From: Streptomyces spororaveus
Lineage (GTDB): Bacteria; Actinomycetota; Actinomycetes; Streptomycetales; Streptomycetaceae
Assembly (NCBI RefSeq): GCF_016755875.1
Contig: NZ_BNED01000005.1
Location: 7,453,501 to 7,517,500, forward strand
Length of the DNA: 64,000 nucleotides
Direction: 5' to 3'
Made by a program: the position numbers and the translations under genes. This document shows, in pieces, positions 8,047 to 16,123 of this stretch. The notes under the pieces are model-generated. The model did no database searches. It saw nothing but the letters and a program-made list of their open reading frames with translations, and was not told the DNA's origin. The stretch's first letter is position 1, and each line of letters opens with the position of its first letter.

Positions 8047-8508
8047 ATGACCCAGCAGCTCCGAACCCGACGCCTCGCCCTGCTCGTCGCCTCGACCGCC
8101 ATCGCCGCGGGAGGCGTGCTCGTGCCCACGACCGCCTTCGCCGCCGCCCCGACGGCGCCGCAGGGGCGGCAGTGCTTCCGGGCCCCGTGCGAACAGCCCG
8201 GCCAGGAGAGCGGTCGCCACGACAAATGGAACCAGCACGACAAGTGGAACCAGCACGACAAGTGGAACGGGCATGACAAGTGGAACCACCACGACAAGCG
8301 CGATCATCGCGACCGGTGGGAACGCCAGGACAACTGGAACCGCCACGACAAGTCGGAGTACCAGGACGACTGGAACCGCCACGACAAGTGGAACCAGCAC
8401 GACAAGTGGAACGAGCACGACAGGCCGGGCGGTCACCGGCCGGGCGGCGAGCAGCAGTGGCAGTGCTTCGCCGCTCCGTGTGAACCCCCGAGCGGTGCCT
8501 GGAGCTGA
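8047..8508 (+). CDS. Secreted HDKWN hexapeptide-repeat protein
   Basis: 153-aa exported protein of no family I recognise. It has a Sec signal peptide (twin basic start RTRR, hydrophobic core to residue 28, AFA cleavage near residue 32). The mature protein begins with QCFRAPCEQP (Cys43, Cys48), then 12 tandem hexapeptides (residues 58-129; best form HDKWNQ), and ends with QCFAAPCEPP (Cys140, Cys145). The Cys boxes bracket the repeat symmetrically. Repeats rich in His, Asp, Lys, Trp and Asn suggest metal, polyanion or wall binding, but this is speculation. The ATG follows gaggaga (8033-8039). It is a monocistronic gene ending at a strong hairpin. Confidence 0.85.
   Translation: MTQQLRTRRLALLVASTAIAAGGVLVPTTAFAAAPTAPQGRQCFRAPCEQPGQESGRHDKWNQHDKWNQHDKWNGHDKWNHHDKRDHRDRWERQDNWNRHDKSEYQDDWNRHDKWNQHDKWNEHDRPGGHRPGGEQQWQCFAAPCEPPSGAWS
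8218..8433 (+). repeat. Twelve 18-bp tandem repeats encoding HDKWNx
   Basis: Tandem 18-nt units such as cacgacaagtggaaccag. Units 1-4 and 10-11 are nearly identical, while units 5-9 are diverged (HDKRDH, RDRWER, QDNWNR, HDKSEY, QDDWNR) and unit 12 breaks the pattern (HDRPGG). The pattern fits recent expansion by slippage or unequal crossover on both sides of an older core. Confidence 0.9.
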
Positions 8509-8519
8509 CGGCCCGGGCC

Positions 8520-8568
8520 ATGACGCCGGCCTCCCGGACCCCGTCGGGGTCCGGGAGGCCGGCGTCAT
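8520..8568. terminator. Perfect 23-bp bidirectional terminator hairpin
   Basis: Arms 8520-8542 and 8546-8568 are perfect complements of 23 bp around a 3-nt loop. It lies exactly between the convergent HDKWN gene (stop 8508) and acyltransferase gene (stop 8593), serving both strands. Confidence 0.85.
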
Positions 8569-8592
8569 GGGAAGCGGAAGCAGCGGAGGGGG

Positions 8593-9315
8593 TCAGCCCG
8601 CCTCGCGGACCTCGGCGGCCGTCGGCGCGGTGCCGCCCAGGTGGGCCGGGAGCCACCACGAGTCGTCGGCACCCTTCGGCTTGTCCGGGTAGGCGCGCTG
8701 CGCGGCGTCCAGCAGCTCCTGCACGCGCTCGCGCAGCCGTCGGGTGATGGCGCCGGCGTACTGGTCGGCCGGGGCCTCCACGGGCTCGCCGACACGCATC
8801 GTCACCGGGATGTGGCTGCGCTTGAGGTTCTTCGGGCGGCCCTTGGTCCACAGCCGCTGGGTGCCCCACAACGCCACCGGGATCAGGGGCACACCGGCCT
8901 CCTGCGCCATGCGCGCGGCGCCCGACTTGAAGCTCTTGAGCGTGAAGGACTGGGAGATCGTCGCCTCGGGGAACACGCCGATGATCTCGCCGGCCCGCAG
9001 CGAGTCCAGGGCGTGCTGGTAGGCGGCCTCGCCCTGCGTGCGGTCGACCGGGATGTGCTTCATCGCGCGCATCAGCGGACCGGACACCTTGTGCCGGAAG
9101 ACCGACTCCTTGGCCATGAAGCGGACCAGGCGCTTCTGCGGCCGCGCCGTCAGGCCGGCGAAGATGAAGTCGAGGTATCCGATGTGGTTCGACACCAGGA
9201 CCGCACCGCCCTTGCGGGGGATGTTCTCGGTGCCCTTCATGTCGATACGGATGTCCAGCGCGCGGAAGAGTCCGTGCGCGGCACCGATCACGGGAGGGTA
9301 GACGAGCTCAGCCAT
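8593..9315 (-). CDS. PlsC-type 1-acylglycerol-3-phosphate acyltransferase family protein
   Basis: 240-aa membrane-associated acyltransferase that would add an acyl chain to a lysophospholipid or related acceptor. Visible motifs are the catalytic NHxxxxD box (SNHIGYLDF), the acceptor-binding FPEATIS (in place of the common FPEGTRS), and KSGAARMAQEAGVPLIPVALWG. The ATG at 9315 gives the usual N-terminus for this group. The gene is divergent from the thioredoxin-like gene. Length and motifs fit the family well; which lipid it acts on is not determined. Confidence 0.88.
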   Translation of the reverse strand: MAELVYPPVIGAAHGLFRALDIRIDMKGTENIPRKGGAVLVSNHIGYLDFIFAGLTARPQKRLVRFMAKESVFRHKVSGPLMRAMKHIPVDRTQGEAAYQHALDSLRAGEIIGVFPEATISQSFTLKSFKSGAARMAQEAGVPLIPVALWGTQRLWTKGRPKNLKRSHIPVTMRVGEPVEAPADQYAGAITRRLRERVQELLDAAQRAYPDKPKGADDSWWLPAHLGGTAPTAAEVREAG

Positions 9316-9387
9316 GGTGGGGAGACCCCGCTTTCTGCCTGGGGAGGTGCTCCCGGCCGGAAGTTACGGAAGCGTAGGTACGCGACC

Positions 9388-9405
9388 ATGGGGATCGTGC
9401 CCCAT
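9388..9405. promoter_or_regulatory. 18-bp palindrome upstream of the acyltransferase gene
   Basis: ATGGGG-atcgtg-CCCCAT, a perfect 6-bp inverted repeat about 75 bp upstream of the acyltransferase start, next to a TACGCT -10-like hexamer on the minus strand (9371-9376). It may be an operator; weak evidence. Confidence 0.25.
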
Positions 9406-9549
9406 ACGCGGCCCGCTGGCCAGTCCAGAGGCCCCGGCCCGGGGAGATTCTCATCACGCCGGGAATGTCGCGGGCCCCTGGGGTGCTCCGATCCACGGAC
9501 GAGCGTACGAGGATCATGTACGTACACGAATTCGGCGACGGGAGCGCGG

Positions 9550-9879
9550 GTGCTCGGGCAGGACGACGCGGGGCCCCGGCTGGGCGCCGCCGAACTGGGT
9601 GCGGAGTTGGGGGAGCGGGCCACCCTGGTGCAGTTCTCCAGCGCCTTCTGCCAGCCCTGCCGCGCCACGCGGCGGATCCTCGCCGAGGTCGCGGCGATGG
9701 TGGACGGGGTGGCGCACATCGAGATCGACGCCGAGGAGCGGCTCGAACTGGTGCGGGCCCTCGGGATCGAGAAGACCCCGACCGTGCTGGTCCTGGACTC
9801 CGCGGGCACGATCGTGCGGCGGGCGGCCGGGATGCCGCGCAAGGTGGACGTGATCGCCGCCCTCGGGGCCGCCGTATGA
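9550..9879 (+). CDS. Thioredoxin family protein
   Basis: 109-aa single thioredoxin fold. The redox site is FCQPC (CxxC with QP in the middle instead of GP) within LVQFSSAFCQPCRATRRIL, and the cis-proline lies in IEKTPTVLVLD. There is no signal peptide, so it is cytosolic and probably reduces disulphides of partner proteins. The GTG at 9550 has ggag eight bases upstream. It is divergent from the acyltransferase gene and upstream of the leader peptide/flavin reductase unit with a gap of about 140 bp. Confidence 0.85.
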   Translation: MLGQDDAGPRLGAAELGAELGERATLVQFSSAFCQPCRATRRILAEVAAMVDGVAHIEIDAEERLELVRALGIEKTPTVLVLDSAGTIVRRAAGMPRKVDVIAALGAAV

Positions 9880-10016
9880 CACGTGTCCCGGCCACCGGTC
9901 GGCCCGGCGGGGCGGGGGCGGGGGCGCCGGTGCACGCGCCCGCACACAGCGTGACGCGCCTGACATCTGCCCGATCTCGCTTGACTGCGTCCACGGGAGA
10001 TCGTCACGCTGGCGGT

Positions 10017-10097
10017 ATGCGGTATGAACTCCTGCTCTACGGACGGGTCCATGTGGACCTCGTCCGCCACGCGAGCGCGCGCTGTCGGGGCCACTGA
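10017..10097 (+). CDS. Putative 26-aa regulatory leader peptide
   Basis: A 26-codon ORF whose product contains VHVDLVRHASARC. It belongs to the group of short Streptomyces leader peptides with an HVDLxRxxSAxC core, found upstream of sulfur-related and redox genes. The single Cys is encoded by TGT (10083-10085), rare in this G+C context. TTGACT lies at 9981-9986, placed for a near-leaderless start. The codons for residues 22-25 form the 5' arm of a perfect 12-bp stem (10079-10090 / 10115-10126). A role in cysteine-responsive attenuation of the flavin reductase 62 bp downstream is inferred, by analogy with mycobacterial Cys leader peptides. Confidence 0.7.
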   Translation: MRYELLLYGRVHVDLVRHASARCRGH

Positions 10098-10126
10098 ACG
10101 ACCCGGCCCCCGATCCCCGACAGCGC
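10079..10126 (+). promoter_or_regulatory. Attenuator-like stem spanning the leader Cys codon
   Basis: Perfect 12-bp complement gcgctgtcgggg (10079-10090) with ccccgacagcgc (10115-10126), 24-nt loop. The 5' arm contains the leader's Cys codon and the following codons, so a ribosome stalled there would block pairing. There is no U-tract, so it may work at translation of the flavin reductase or through Rho. Confidence 0.55.
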
Positions 10127-10158
10127 CCGCGTGTCCCGCGGCAGAAGGCAGAACCCTG

Positions 10159-10776
10159 ATGACTGCTCCGACAGTCCCGACGGTCCCCATGGCTCCGTCC
10201 CCCCGTTCCCACCGTTCCCACCGCCCCGGCACGGGAACGGGCGGGGCCACCGACACGATCACCGGCCCGGTCATCGACGCGACCCCGGCCACGGCCCGCC
10301 CCGGCTCGCCCGACCTGCTGCGTTCGGTCTTCCGGCAGCACGCCGCCGGGGTCGCCGTGATCACCGCCCAGGACGGCGGCCGCCCGGTGGGGTTCACCGC
10401 CACCTCGCTCAACTCCGTCTCGGCCGATCCGCCGCTGCTGTCCTTCACGATCGCCACCGGGGCCTCCAGCTGGCCCGCGGTGCGCGACAGCGAGTACCTC
10501 GGCGTCCACATACTGGGCGAGCACCAACGGGAGCTGGCGGGCCTGTTCGCCCGGAGCGGAGCCGACCGTTTCGGCCCGCCGACCGGCTGGGCCGAAGGCC
10601 CGCACGGGGTGCCGGTGCTCGACGGCGTACTGGCCTGGCTCGTCTGCCGGGTCGTGGCCCGTGTGCCCGCCGGCGAGCACCGTGTGATCATCGCCGAGGC
10701 GGTTGTCGGGGATCCGGCCGGGGAAGGCCGCCCGCTGCTGTACCACCAGGGGCGCTTCAACGCGTTGCGCGACTGA
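10159..10776 (+). CDS. Flavin reductase family protein
   Basis: 205-aa FMN-binding split-barrel flavin reductase, which would supply reduced flavin to a two-component monooxygenase. After a disordered Pro/Ser/His-rich N-terminus (about 45 residues) come the conserved segments LLRSVFRQHAAGVAVITA, PVGFTATSLNSVSADPPLLSF and YLGVHILGEHQRELAGLFA, with a C-terminal HRVIIAEAV and LLYHQGRFNAL. The ATG at 10159 has agaagg upstream. It follows the leader peptide and attenuator-like stem, which hints at sulfur or cysteine control (for example sulfonate use), but no monooxygenase partner is adjacent. Confidence 0.88.
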   Translation: MTAPTVPTVPMAPSPRSHRSHRPGTGTGGATDTITGPVIDATPATARPGSPDLLRSVFRQHAAGVAVITAQDGGRPVGFTATSLNSVSADPPLLSFTIATGASSWPAVRDSEYLGVHILGEHQRELAGLFARSGADRFGPPTGWAEGPHGVPVLDGVLAWLVCRVVARVPAGEHRVIIAEAVVGDPAGEGRPLLYHQGRFNALRD

Positions 10777-10976
10777 ATCGTCCCTGCTCGGCCGGGTCGG
10801 ACGGCGTTGGGCAGATCACAGCTCGCCAGCCTTGCGACTTGGTGGGACCCACGGTGTACTGACGAGTAACATTCCCTTCGGAGCGCGGGCCGCCCCGACC
10901 GGGATCCGCCCGACAAGGCGCCTATGCTGCCTGCATAAGGCGGTACCAGAAAAGACGATGCGGTAGGAGAGCCGGC

Positions 10977-11762
10977 GTGAGCCTGAGGATCGTTGTCTGT
11001 GTGAAGTACGTGCCCGACGCCACGGGCGACCGGCAGTTCACCGAGGACTTGACCGTCAACCGTGACGACGTCGACGGTCTGCTGTCGGAGCTCGACGAGT
11101 ACGCCGTCGAGCAGGCGCTGCAGATCGCCGACGAGGCCGACGATGCCGAGATCACCGTCCTGACGGTGGGCCCCGAGGACGCCAAGGACGCGCTGCGCAA
11201 GGCGCTCTCGATGGGCGCCGACAAGGCGATCCACGTCGAGGACGACGACCTGCACGGCAGCGACGTCATGGGCACCTCGCTGGTGCTCGCCAAGGCGATC
11301 GAGAAGGCCGGCTACGACCTGGTCATCACCGGCATGGCGTCGACCGACGGCACCATGGGCGTGCTGCCGGCGATCCTGGCCGAGCGCCTGGGCGTCCCGC
11401 AGGTCACCCTGCTCTCCGAGGTCAAGGTCGAGGACGGCACCGTGACCGGCCGCCGTGACGGCGACACCGCGAGCGAGCAGCTGGAGGCCTCCCTCCCCGC
11501 GCTCGTCTCGGTGACGGACCAGTCGGGCGAGGCCCGCTACCCGTCCTTCAAGGGCATCATGGCCGCCAAGAAGAAGCCGGTCGAGTCCTGGGACCTGTCC
11601 GACCTGGACCTGGAGTCCGACGAGGTCGGCCTCGAAGGCTCCTGGACCGCGGTCGACTCCGCGGCGCAGCGCCCGGCCCGCACCGCCGGCACGATCGTCA
11701 AGGACGAGGGCGAGGGCGGCAAGCAGCTGGCCGAGTTCCTGGCCGGCCAGAAGTTCATCTAA
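10977..11762 (+). CDS. etfB: Electron transfer flavoprotein beta subunit
   Basis: 261-aa EtfB, which with EtfA forms the FAD/AMP heterodimer that passes electrons from acyl-CoA and related dehydrogenases to the respiratory chain. Diagnostic parts are LRIVVCVKYVPDA at the N-terminus, ALSMGADKAIHVED, LVITGMASTDGTMGVLPAILAERLG and the signature around LEASLPALVSVTDQSGEARYPS. The GTG at 10977 has taggaga upstream. It is immediately followed by etfA (58-bp gap) in an operon. A TATGCT -10-like hexamer near 10922 may drive the pair. Confidence 0.95.
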   Translation: MSLRIVVCVKYVPDATGDRQFTEDLTVNRDDVDGLLSELDEYAVEQALQIADEADDAEITVLTVGPEDAKDALRKALSMGADKAIHVEDDDLHGSDVMGTSLVLAKAIEKAGYDLVITGMASTDGTMGVLPAILAERLGVPQVTLLSEVKVEDGTVTGRRDGDTASEQLEASLPALVSVTDQSGEARYPSFKGIMAAKKKPVESWDLSDLDLESDEVGLEGSWTAVDSAAQRPARTAGTIVKDEGEGGKQLAEFLAGQKFI

Positions 11763-11820
11763 GAACCTCGGCCACCCCTCTTAGCCCCCAGACACTTCGC
11801 AATCGCAGGAGAGCAGTCCC

Positions 11821-12783
11821 ATGGCTGAAGTTCTCGTCTACGTCGACCACGTGGACGGCGCCGTCCGCAAGCCCACCCTTGAGCTGCTGACGCTGGCCCG
11901 CCGCATCGGCGAGCCTGTCGCCGTCGCCCTGGGCGCCGGTGCCGACGCCACCGCCGCGGTGCTCGCCGAGCACGGCGCGGTCAAGGTCCTCACCGCCGAC
12001 GCCCCCGAGTTCACCGAGTACCTCGTCGTACCGAAGGTGGACGCGCTCCAGGCCGCGTACGAGGCCGTTTCCCCGGCCGCCGTGCTCGTCCCGTCCTCCG
12101 CCGAGGGCAAGGAGATCGCCGCGCGCCTGGCCGTCCGCATCGGCTCGGGCATCATCACCGACGCCATCGACCTGGAGGCGGGTGACGAGGGCCCGGTCGC
12201 GACGCAGTCCGCCTTCGCCGCGTCGTTCACCACCAAGTCCCGCGTCTCCAAGGGCACCCCGGTCATCACCGTGAAGCCGAACTCGGCCCCGGTCGAGGCC
12301 GCTCCGGCCGCCGGCGCCGTCGAGGCGCTCGCCGTCACCTTCGGCGCCCTGGCCACCGGTACCAAGGTCACCGGCCGCACCCCGCGCGAGTCGACCGGCC
12401 GCCCCGAGCTGACCGAGGCCGCGATCGTCGTCTCCGGCGGCCGTGGCGTCAACGGTGCCGAGAACTTCCACATCATCGAGGACCTCGCGGACTCCCTCGG
12501 TGCGGCCGTCGGCGCCTCGCGCGCCGCCGTGGACGCCGGCTGGTACCCGCACTCCAACCAGGTCGGCCAGACCGGCAAGTCGGTCTCCCCGCAGCTGTAC
12601 ATCGCCTCCGGTATCTCGGGCGCGATCCAGCACCGGGCCGGCATGCAGACCTCGAAGACCATCGTGGCCATCAACAAGGACGCCGAGGCCCCGATCTTCG
12701 ACCTCGTCGACTACGGCGTCGTCGGCGACCTCTTCGCCGTCGTCCCGCAGCTGACCGACGAGATCAAGGCGCGCAAGGGCTGA
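11821..12783 (+). CDS. etfA: Electron transfer flavoprotein alpha subunit
   Basis: 320-aa EtfA. The C-terminal FAD-binding domain is recognisable by [73 protein letters not shown] and the closing [25 protein letters not shown]. The N-terminal domain (1-190) is the ETF fold shared with EtfB. The ATG at 11821 is preceded by aggaga. It is the second gene of etfBA and ends 53 bp before a strong stem-loop. There is nothing unusual in length or motifs. Confidence 0.95.
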   Translation: MAEVLVYVDHVDGAVRKPTLELLTLARRIGEPVAVALGAGADATAAVLAEHGAVKVLTADAPEFTEYLVVPKVDALQAAYEAVSPAAVLVPSSAEGKEIAARLAVRIGSGIITDAIDLEAGDEGPVATQSAFAASFTTKSRVSKGTPVITVKPNSAPVEAAPAAGAVEALAVTFGALATGTKVTGRTPRESTGRPELTEAAIVVSGGRGVNGAENFHIIEDLADSLGAAVGASRAAVDAGWYPHSNQVGQTGKSVSPQLYIASGISGAIQHRAGMQTSKTIVAINKDAEAPIFDLVDYGVVGDLFAVVPQLTDEIKARKG

Positions 12784-12835
12784 CAGCCCGCTCCCGGAAC
12801 GCCGAGCACGACGCGGACCGGTTGCACGAACGAGT

Positions 12836-12893
12836 GAGGGCCTTCCGGGGCCGGTGCGGACGGCGACGTCCCCACCGGACCGGGGAGGCCCTC
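12836..12893 (+). terminator. Terminator of the etfBA operon
   Basis: Arms 12836-12856 (gagggccttccggggccggtg) and 12873-12893 pair at 18 of 21 positions around a 16-nt loop, 53 bp after the etfA stop. There is no U-tract. Confidence 0.7.
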
Positions 12894-13021
12894 TTCGTCT
12901 TCGGACCGGGGGGACACCCCCTGGGGGGTGCGGCCCCCGAACCCCCCTCGTACGGCCGCGGGAGGGGCGTAGGCTGCGGTCAGCCCGGGGAAGGCCCGGG
13001 AACGGGGAGGGAGTTCTTCCG

Positions 13022-14575
13022 ATGCGGGGCGCGTTATTGGAGGGGCGGTACCGGCTGGGGCGCAGGCTCGGGGCCGGTGGGATGGGAGAGGTCTGGCAGG
13101 CACGGGACCTGCGGCTCGACCGGGAGGTCGCGGTCAAGGTGATCTCCCGGGGCGTGGCCGGTGACCCCCTCCTGGAGGAGCGGTTCCGCAAAGAGGCCCG
13201 TACGGCCGCGGGCCTGGCCCATCCCCGGATCGTGACCGTCCACGACCACGGCGAGGCCGATGTCGACGGCAGCCCGGTGCTCTTCCTCGTGATGGAGTTG
13301 GTGCAGGGGCGGCCGCTGACCGCCGTGCTGCACGACCACCGCTCGGGCCTGGACCCCGGCACCGTGATCCGGTGGTCGGTCCAGATCTGCGAGGGCCTGG
13401 CCGCGGCGCACCGGGCCGGGGTGGTCCACCGGGACATCAAGCCCGCCAACATCATGGTGCACGGGCCCGCCGAGGCCGACGTCACCATCTGCGACTTCGG
13501 TATCGCCCGCCTCGCCGAGGAGACGGGGACCGGTCTGACCGCCACCGGCGCGGCCATCGGAACGCCGACCTACATGTCCCCGGAACAGGCGCGTGGCGAC
13601 CGTCGCATCGACGGTCGCAGCGACCTCTACTCCCTCGGCTGCATGCTGTACGAGCTGCTGTCCGGCAGGCCCCCGTTCACCGGCTCCGGACTGTCGGTGC
13701 TCTCGCAGCACCTCAGCCGTGAGCCCGACCCGATCCGGGACCTGCGGCCCGCGGTGCCGGCGGAACTGGAACGGCTGGTGCTGGAGCTGCTGGCCAAGGA
13801 GCCGGCGGCGCGACCGGCCGACGCGGAGCAGGTGATCGACCGGCTGGGGAAGGGGGCGACCTCTGCCCGGCCCGAGCCGCGGCCCCAGTCCCGCCCGCGG
13901 CCCCGGCCCCGCCCACGGACCGAGGCCGGACCGGCGCCGGAGCGCGAGACCCGGACCGCGCTGGGGGCCGAAGCGCCGGCGGCGGCTCCCGCGGTTCCGG
14001 CCGGATCCCGCCACCCGATACCGGCCTCGTCCGTACCCGGCACCCGGCCGCGGCTCGTGTGGGGCTCGCTGCTCGGTGCCGCCGGGGTGTACACCCAACT
14101 CGTCGTGCTGGGGGAGTGGGGCTCGCTGGCCCTCGGGACGCTGGGGGCCGCACTGCTCGCCGCTCTGGTGGCGTTCCTCGTCTCCAGGAGTTCCGCCGAC
14201 GTGGTCGAAGAGGAAAGCCGGGGGGTCGCGGCGGCGCTGACGGCCGGTGCCCTCATCGGGGTGCTGCTGCTGTTCTGGCCGCCGGCCCCGTGGTGGATCG
14301 GGGTACTGGTCCTGCTCCTGTCGGGGGTCGTGCTGCTGTTCCTGTCCTACTTCGTCCAAGGGCTGGTGGGCGCGGTGGCCCGGCGGGACCCCTGGGTGGC
14401 CTGGCTCGGCACCGAGGCGGGGCTGTTCAACGCGGTGGTGTTCGGCGGCATCCTGGCGGCCGACGGGAGGGCCGTCTACGCGGCGGTGGGCTGGGGGCTG
14501 GGAATGTGGCCGGCCGCGGCCCTCGTCGCCGCCGTCTGCGTTCCCCGTCTGCGGGCGGCGCCGGCCACGGCCTGA
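13022..14575 (+). CDS. Ser/Thr protein kinase with polytopic membrane C-terminus (TTA codon 5)
   Basis: 517-aa Hanks-type kinase. Residues about 10-270 hold the kinase: LGAGGMGEVW glycine loop, VAVKVIS lysine, VVHRDIKPANIMV catalytic loop, CDFGIARL and MSPEQARG. A Pro/Arg-rich linker follows (280-340), then about five to six hydrophobic segments, with no PASTA or other sensor domain visible. Thus the C-terminus is a membrane domain rather than the usual single helix plus extracellular sensor. Codon 5 is TTA (13034-13036), so translation should need the bldA tRNA and be late in development. The ATG has ggaggg 11 bp upstream. Substrates are unknown. Confidence 0.88.
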   Translation: MRGALLEGRYRLGRRLGAGGMGEVWQARDLRLDREVAVKVISRGVAGDPLLEERFRKEARTAAGLAHPRIVTVHDHGEADVDGSPVLFLVMELVQGRPLTAVLHDHRSGLDPGTVIRWSVQICEGLAAAHRAGVVHRDIKPANIMVHGPAEADVTICDFGIARLAEETGTGLTATGAAIGTPTYMSPEQARGDRRIDGRSDLYSLGCMLYELLSGRPPFTGSGLSVLSQHLSREPDPIRDLRPAVPAELERLVLELLAKEPAARPADAEQVIDRLGKGATSARPEPRPQSRPRPRPRPRTEAGPAPERETRTALGAEAPAAAPAVPAGSRHPIPASSVPGTRPRLVWGSLLGAAGVYTQLVVLGEWGSLALGTLGAALLAALVAFLVSRSSADVVEEESRGVAAALTAGALIGVLLLFWPPAPWWIGVLVLLLSGVVLLFLSYFVQGLVGAVARRDPWVAWLGTEAGLFNAVVFGGILAADGRAVYAAVGWGLGMWPAAALVAAVCVPRLRAAPATA

Positions 14576-14706
14576 TCCGGATCCGTAGCGGCTGACCTGC
14601 GTACTCTTCCGCACCGGGGTCGTGTGGTGTTTGTCACCGCGCGGCCCCGGGTCGTTTGTCCAGGACGACCGGGGGACCATTGACGGAGCGGAACCCCGTG
14701 ACTAAA

Positions 14707-14742
14707 TTCTGCTATGCGGATCTAAGCTTCCGTGAAGCGGAA
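14707..14742. promoter_or_regulatory. Tandem TTCCG-N5-CGGAA operators of the aldolase gene
   Basis: Two 15-bp palindromes: TTCTG-ctatg-CGGAT (14707-14721) and TTCCG-tgaag-CGGAA (14728-14742, perfect). Their starts are 21 bp apart, two helical turns, just upstream of the ribosome site. This layout suits cooperative binding of an IclR-like dimer pair; from memory it resembles operators of Streptomyces glyoxylate/allantoin genes. Confidence 0.55.
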
Positions 14743-14758
14743 AAGAGGAGAGTGCACG

Positions 14759-16057
14759 ATGGGTCAGCAGGAGAAGGTGGCGACGAGCCTCGCAGGCGCG
14801 GTCAGCGAGGGCATCAGCGCCTCCCTCGCGCCGGTGGACGCGGAACTCGCGCGCCACTACCCGGGCGACCCCGGCACCCGGCAGCCCATCCACACGGTCT
14901 ACGTACCCGGCGACGTCTTCGCCGCGGACACCATCCGCTCCTGGGGCGACCAGGCCCTCGCCGCCCTCGACGAGCACGCCCCGGACGCCGCCACCTTCGC
15001 CAAGGTCCTCGGCATCTCCGACGAACTGGCCGTCCCCGTCTACGACCGCGTCCTCGCCAAGCTCCGGAGCGAGCCGGTCGAGGACCTCCGCGTCGACTTC
15101 GAGGACGGCTTCGGCGTCCGCTCCGACGAGGAGGAGGACCAGGCCGCGGCCCGCGCCGCCCGCCTCGTCTCGGAGGCCTTCTCCAACGGCACCAACGCGC
15201 CGTACATGGGCATCCGCATGAAGTGCATGGAGTCCAACGTCCGCGACCGCGGCATCCGCACCACCGACATCTTCCTCTCCGGCCTGCTGGAGCACGGCGG
15301 CCTCCCCGACGGGCTGGTCCTCACCCTCCCCAAGGTCACGTACGCCGAGCAGGTCAGCGCCTTCGTCAAGCTGCTGGAGGCCTTCGAGGCCGCCCGCGGC
15401 CTGCGCCCGGGCCGGATCGGCTTCGAGATCCAGATCGAGACCAGCCAGTCGATCGTGGCCTCCGACGGCACCGCGACCGTCGCCCGCATGATCGAGGCGT
15501 CCAAGGGCCGTGCCACCGGCCTGCACTACGGCACCTTCGACTACAGCGCCTGCGTCGGCGTCTCCGCCGCGTACCAGTCGAGCGACCACCCGGCCGCCGA
15601 CCACGCGAAGGCGATCATGCAGGTCGCGGCCGCCGGCACCGGCGTGCGCGTCTCCGACGGCTCCACCAACGTCAAGCCGGTCGGCAGCACCGAGCAGGTC
15701 CACGAGGCGTGGAAGCTGCACTACGGCCTGACCCGCCGCGCCCTGGCCCGTGCCTACTACCAGGGCTGGGACATGCACCCGGCGCACCTGCCGACGCGCT
15801 ACGCGGCCGTCTTCACCTTCTACCGCGAGGGCCTGGAGGCCGCCGCCGCGCGCCTGAAGGCGTACGTCGCCAAGATCGAGGGCGACGTGATGGACGAGCC
15901 CGCCACCGCCAAGGCCCTGGCCGGCTACCTGGTCCGCGGCCTCGACTGCGGCGCCGTGGGCACCGACGAGGTCACCGCCCTCACCGGCCTGACCCGCGCG
16001 GAACTGGACGCCTTCGCCATCCCGCGCCGCTCCGCGACCCTGACGGCGACCAACTGA
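14759..16057 (+). CDS. HpcH/HpaI-like aldolase/citrate lyase family protein (DUF6986 type)
   Basis: 432-aa protein with the phosphoenolpyruvate/pyruvate-type TIM barrel of aldolase/citrate-lyase enzymes. Visible are RVDFEDGFG (acidic metal-binding strand), GIRMKCME, LVLTLPKV, GFEIQIETSQSIV and LHYGTFDYSACVG, matching the metal-binding and substrate segments of CitE/HpcH proteins. I recall this group as DUF6986; its reaction is not established, possibly cleavage of a hydroxy acid to pyruvate or glyoxylate. The ATG at 14759 follows agaggag. Two phased TTCCG...CGGAA palindromes sit immediately upstream. It is monocistronic and ends at a hairpin convergent with the WD40 gene. Confidence 0.75.
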   Translation: MGQQEKVATSLAGAVSEGISASLAPVDAELARHYPGDPGTRQPIHTVYVPGDVFAADTIRSWGDQALAALDEHAPDAATFAKVLGISDELAVPVYDRVLAKLRSEPVEDLRVDFEDGFGVRSDEEEDQAAARAARLVSEAFSNGTNAPYMGIRMKCMESNVRDRGIRTTDIFLSGLLEHGGLPDGLVLTLPKVTYAEQVSAFVKLLEAFEAARGLRPGRIGFEIQIETSQSIVASDGTATVARMIEASKGRATGLHYGTFDYSACVGVSAAYQSSDHPAADHAKAIMQVAAAGTGVRVSDGSTNVKPVGSTEQVHEAWKLHYGLTRRALARAYYQGWDMHPAHLPTRYAAVFTFYREGLEAAAARLKAYVAKIEGDVMDEPATAKALAGYLVRGLDCGAVGTDEVTALTGLTRAELDAFAIPRRSATLTATN

Positions 16058-16074
16058 CCCCGCCGACGGCCTGA

Positions 16075-16108
16075 GCGGCCCGCCCCCGCGTCACCGGGGC
16101 CGGGCCGC
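16075..16108. terminator. Hairpin between convergent aldolase and WD40 genes
   Basis: A 14-bp stem with one mismatch (16075-16088 with 16095-16108) and a 6-nt loop. It lies between the stops at 16057 (+) and 16124 (-), so it can serve both. Confidence 0.6.
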
Positions 16109-16123
16109 CGCCGTGTCGTACGG

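Noticed and set aside
8218..8433. Tandem array considered as CRISPR
   Set aside because: The 18-bp units are contiguous, without spacers, and in frame with a coding sequence; they encode the HDKWN repeat.
10023..10160. Upstream extension of the flavin reductase from an ATG at 10024
   Set aside because: It would overlap the leader peptide in another frame and adds residues without family similarity; the ATG at 10159 has a proper ribosome site.
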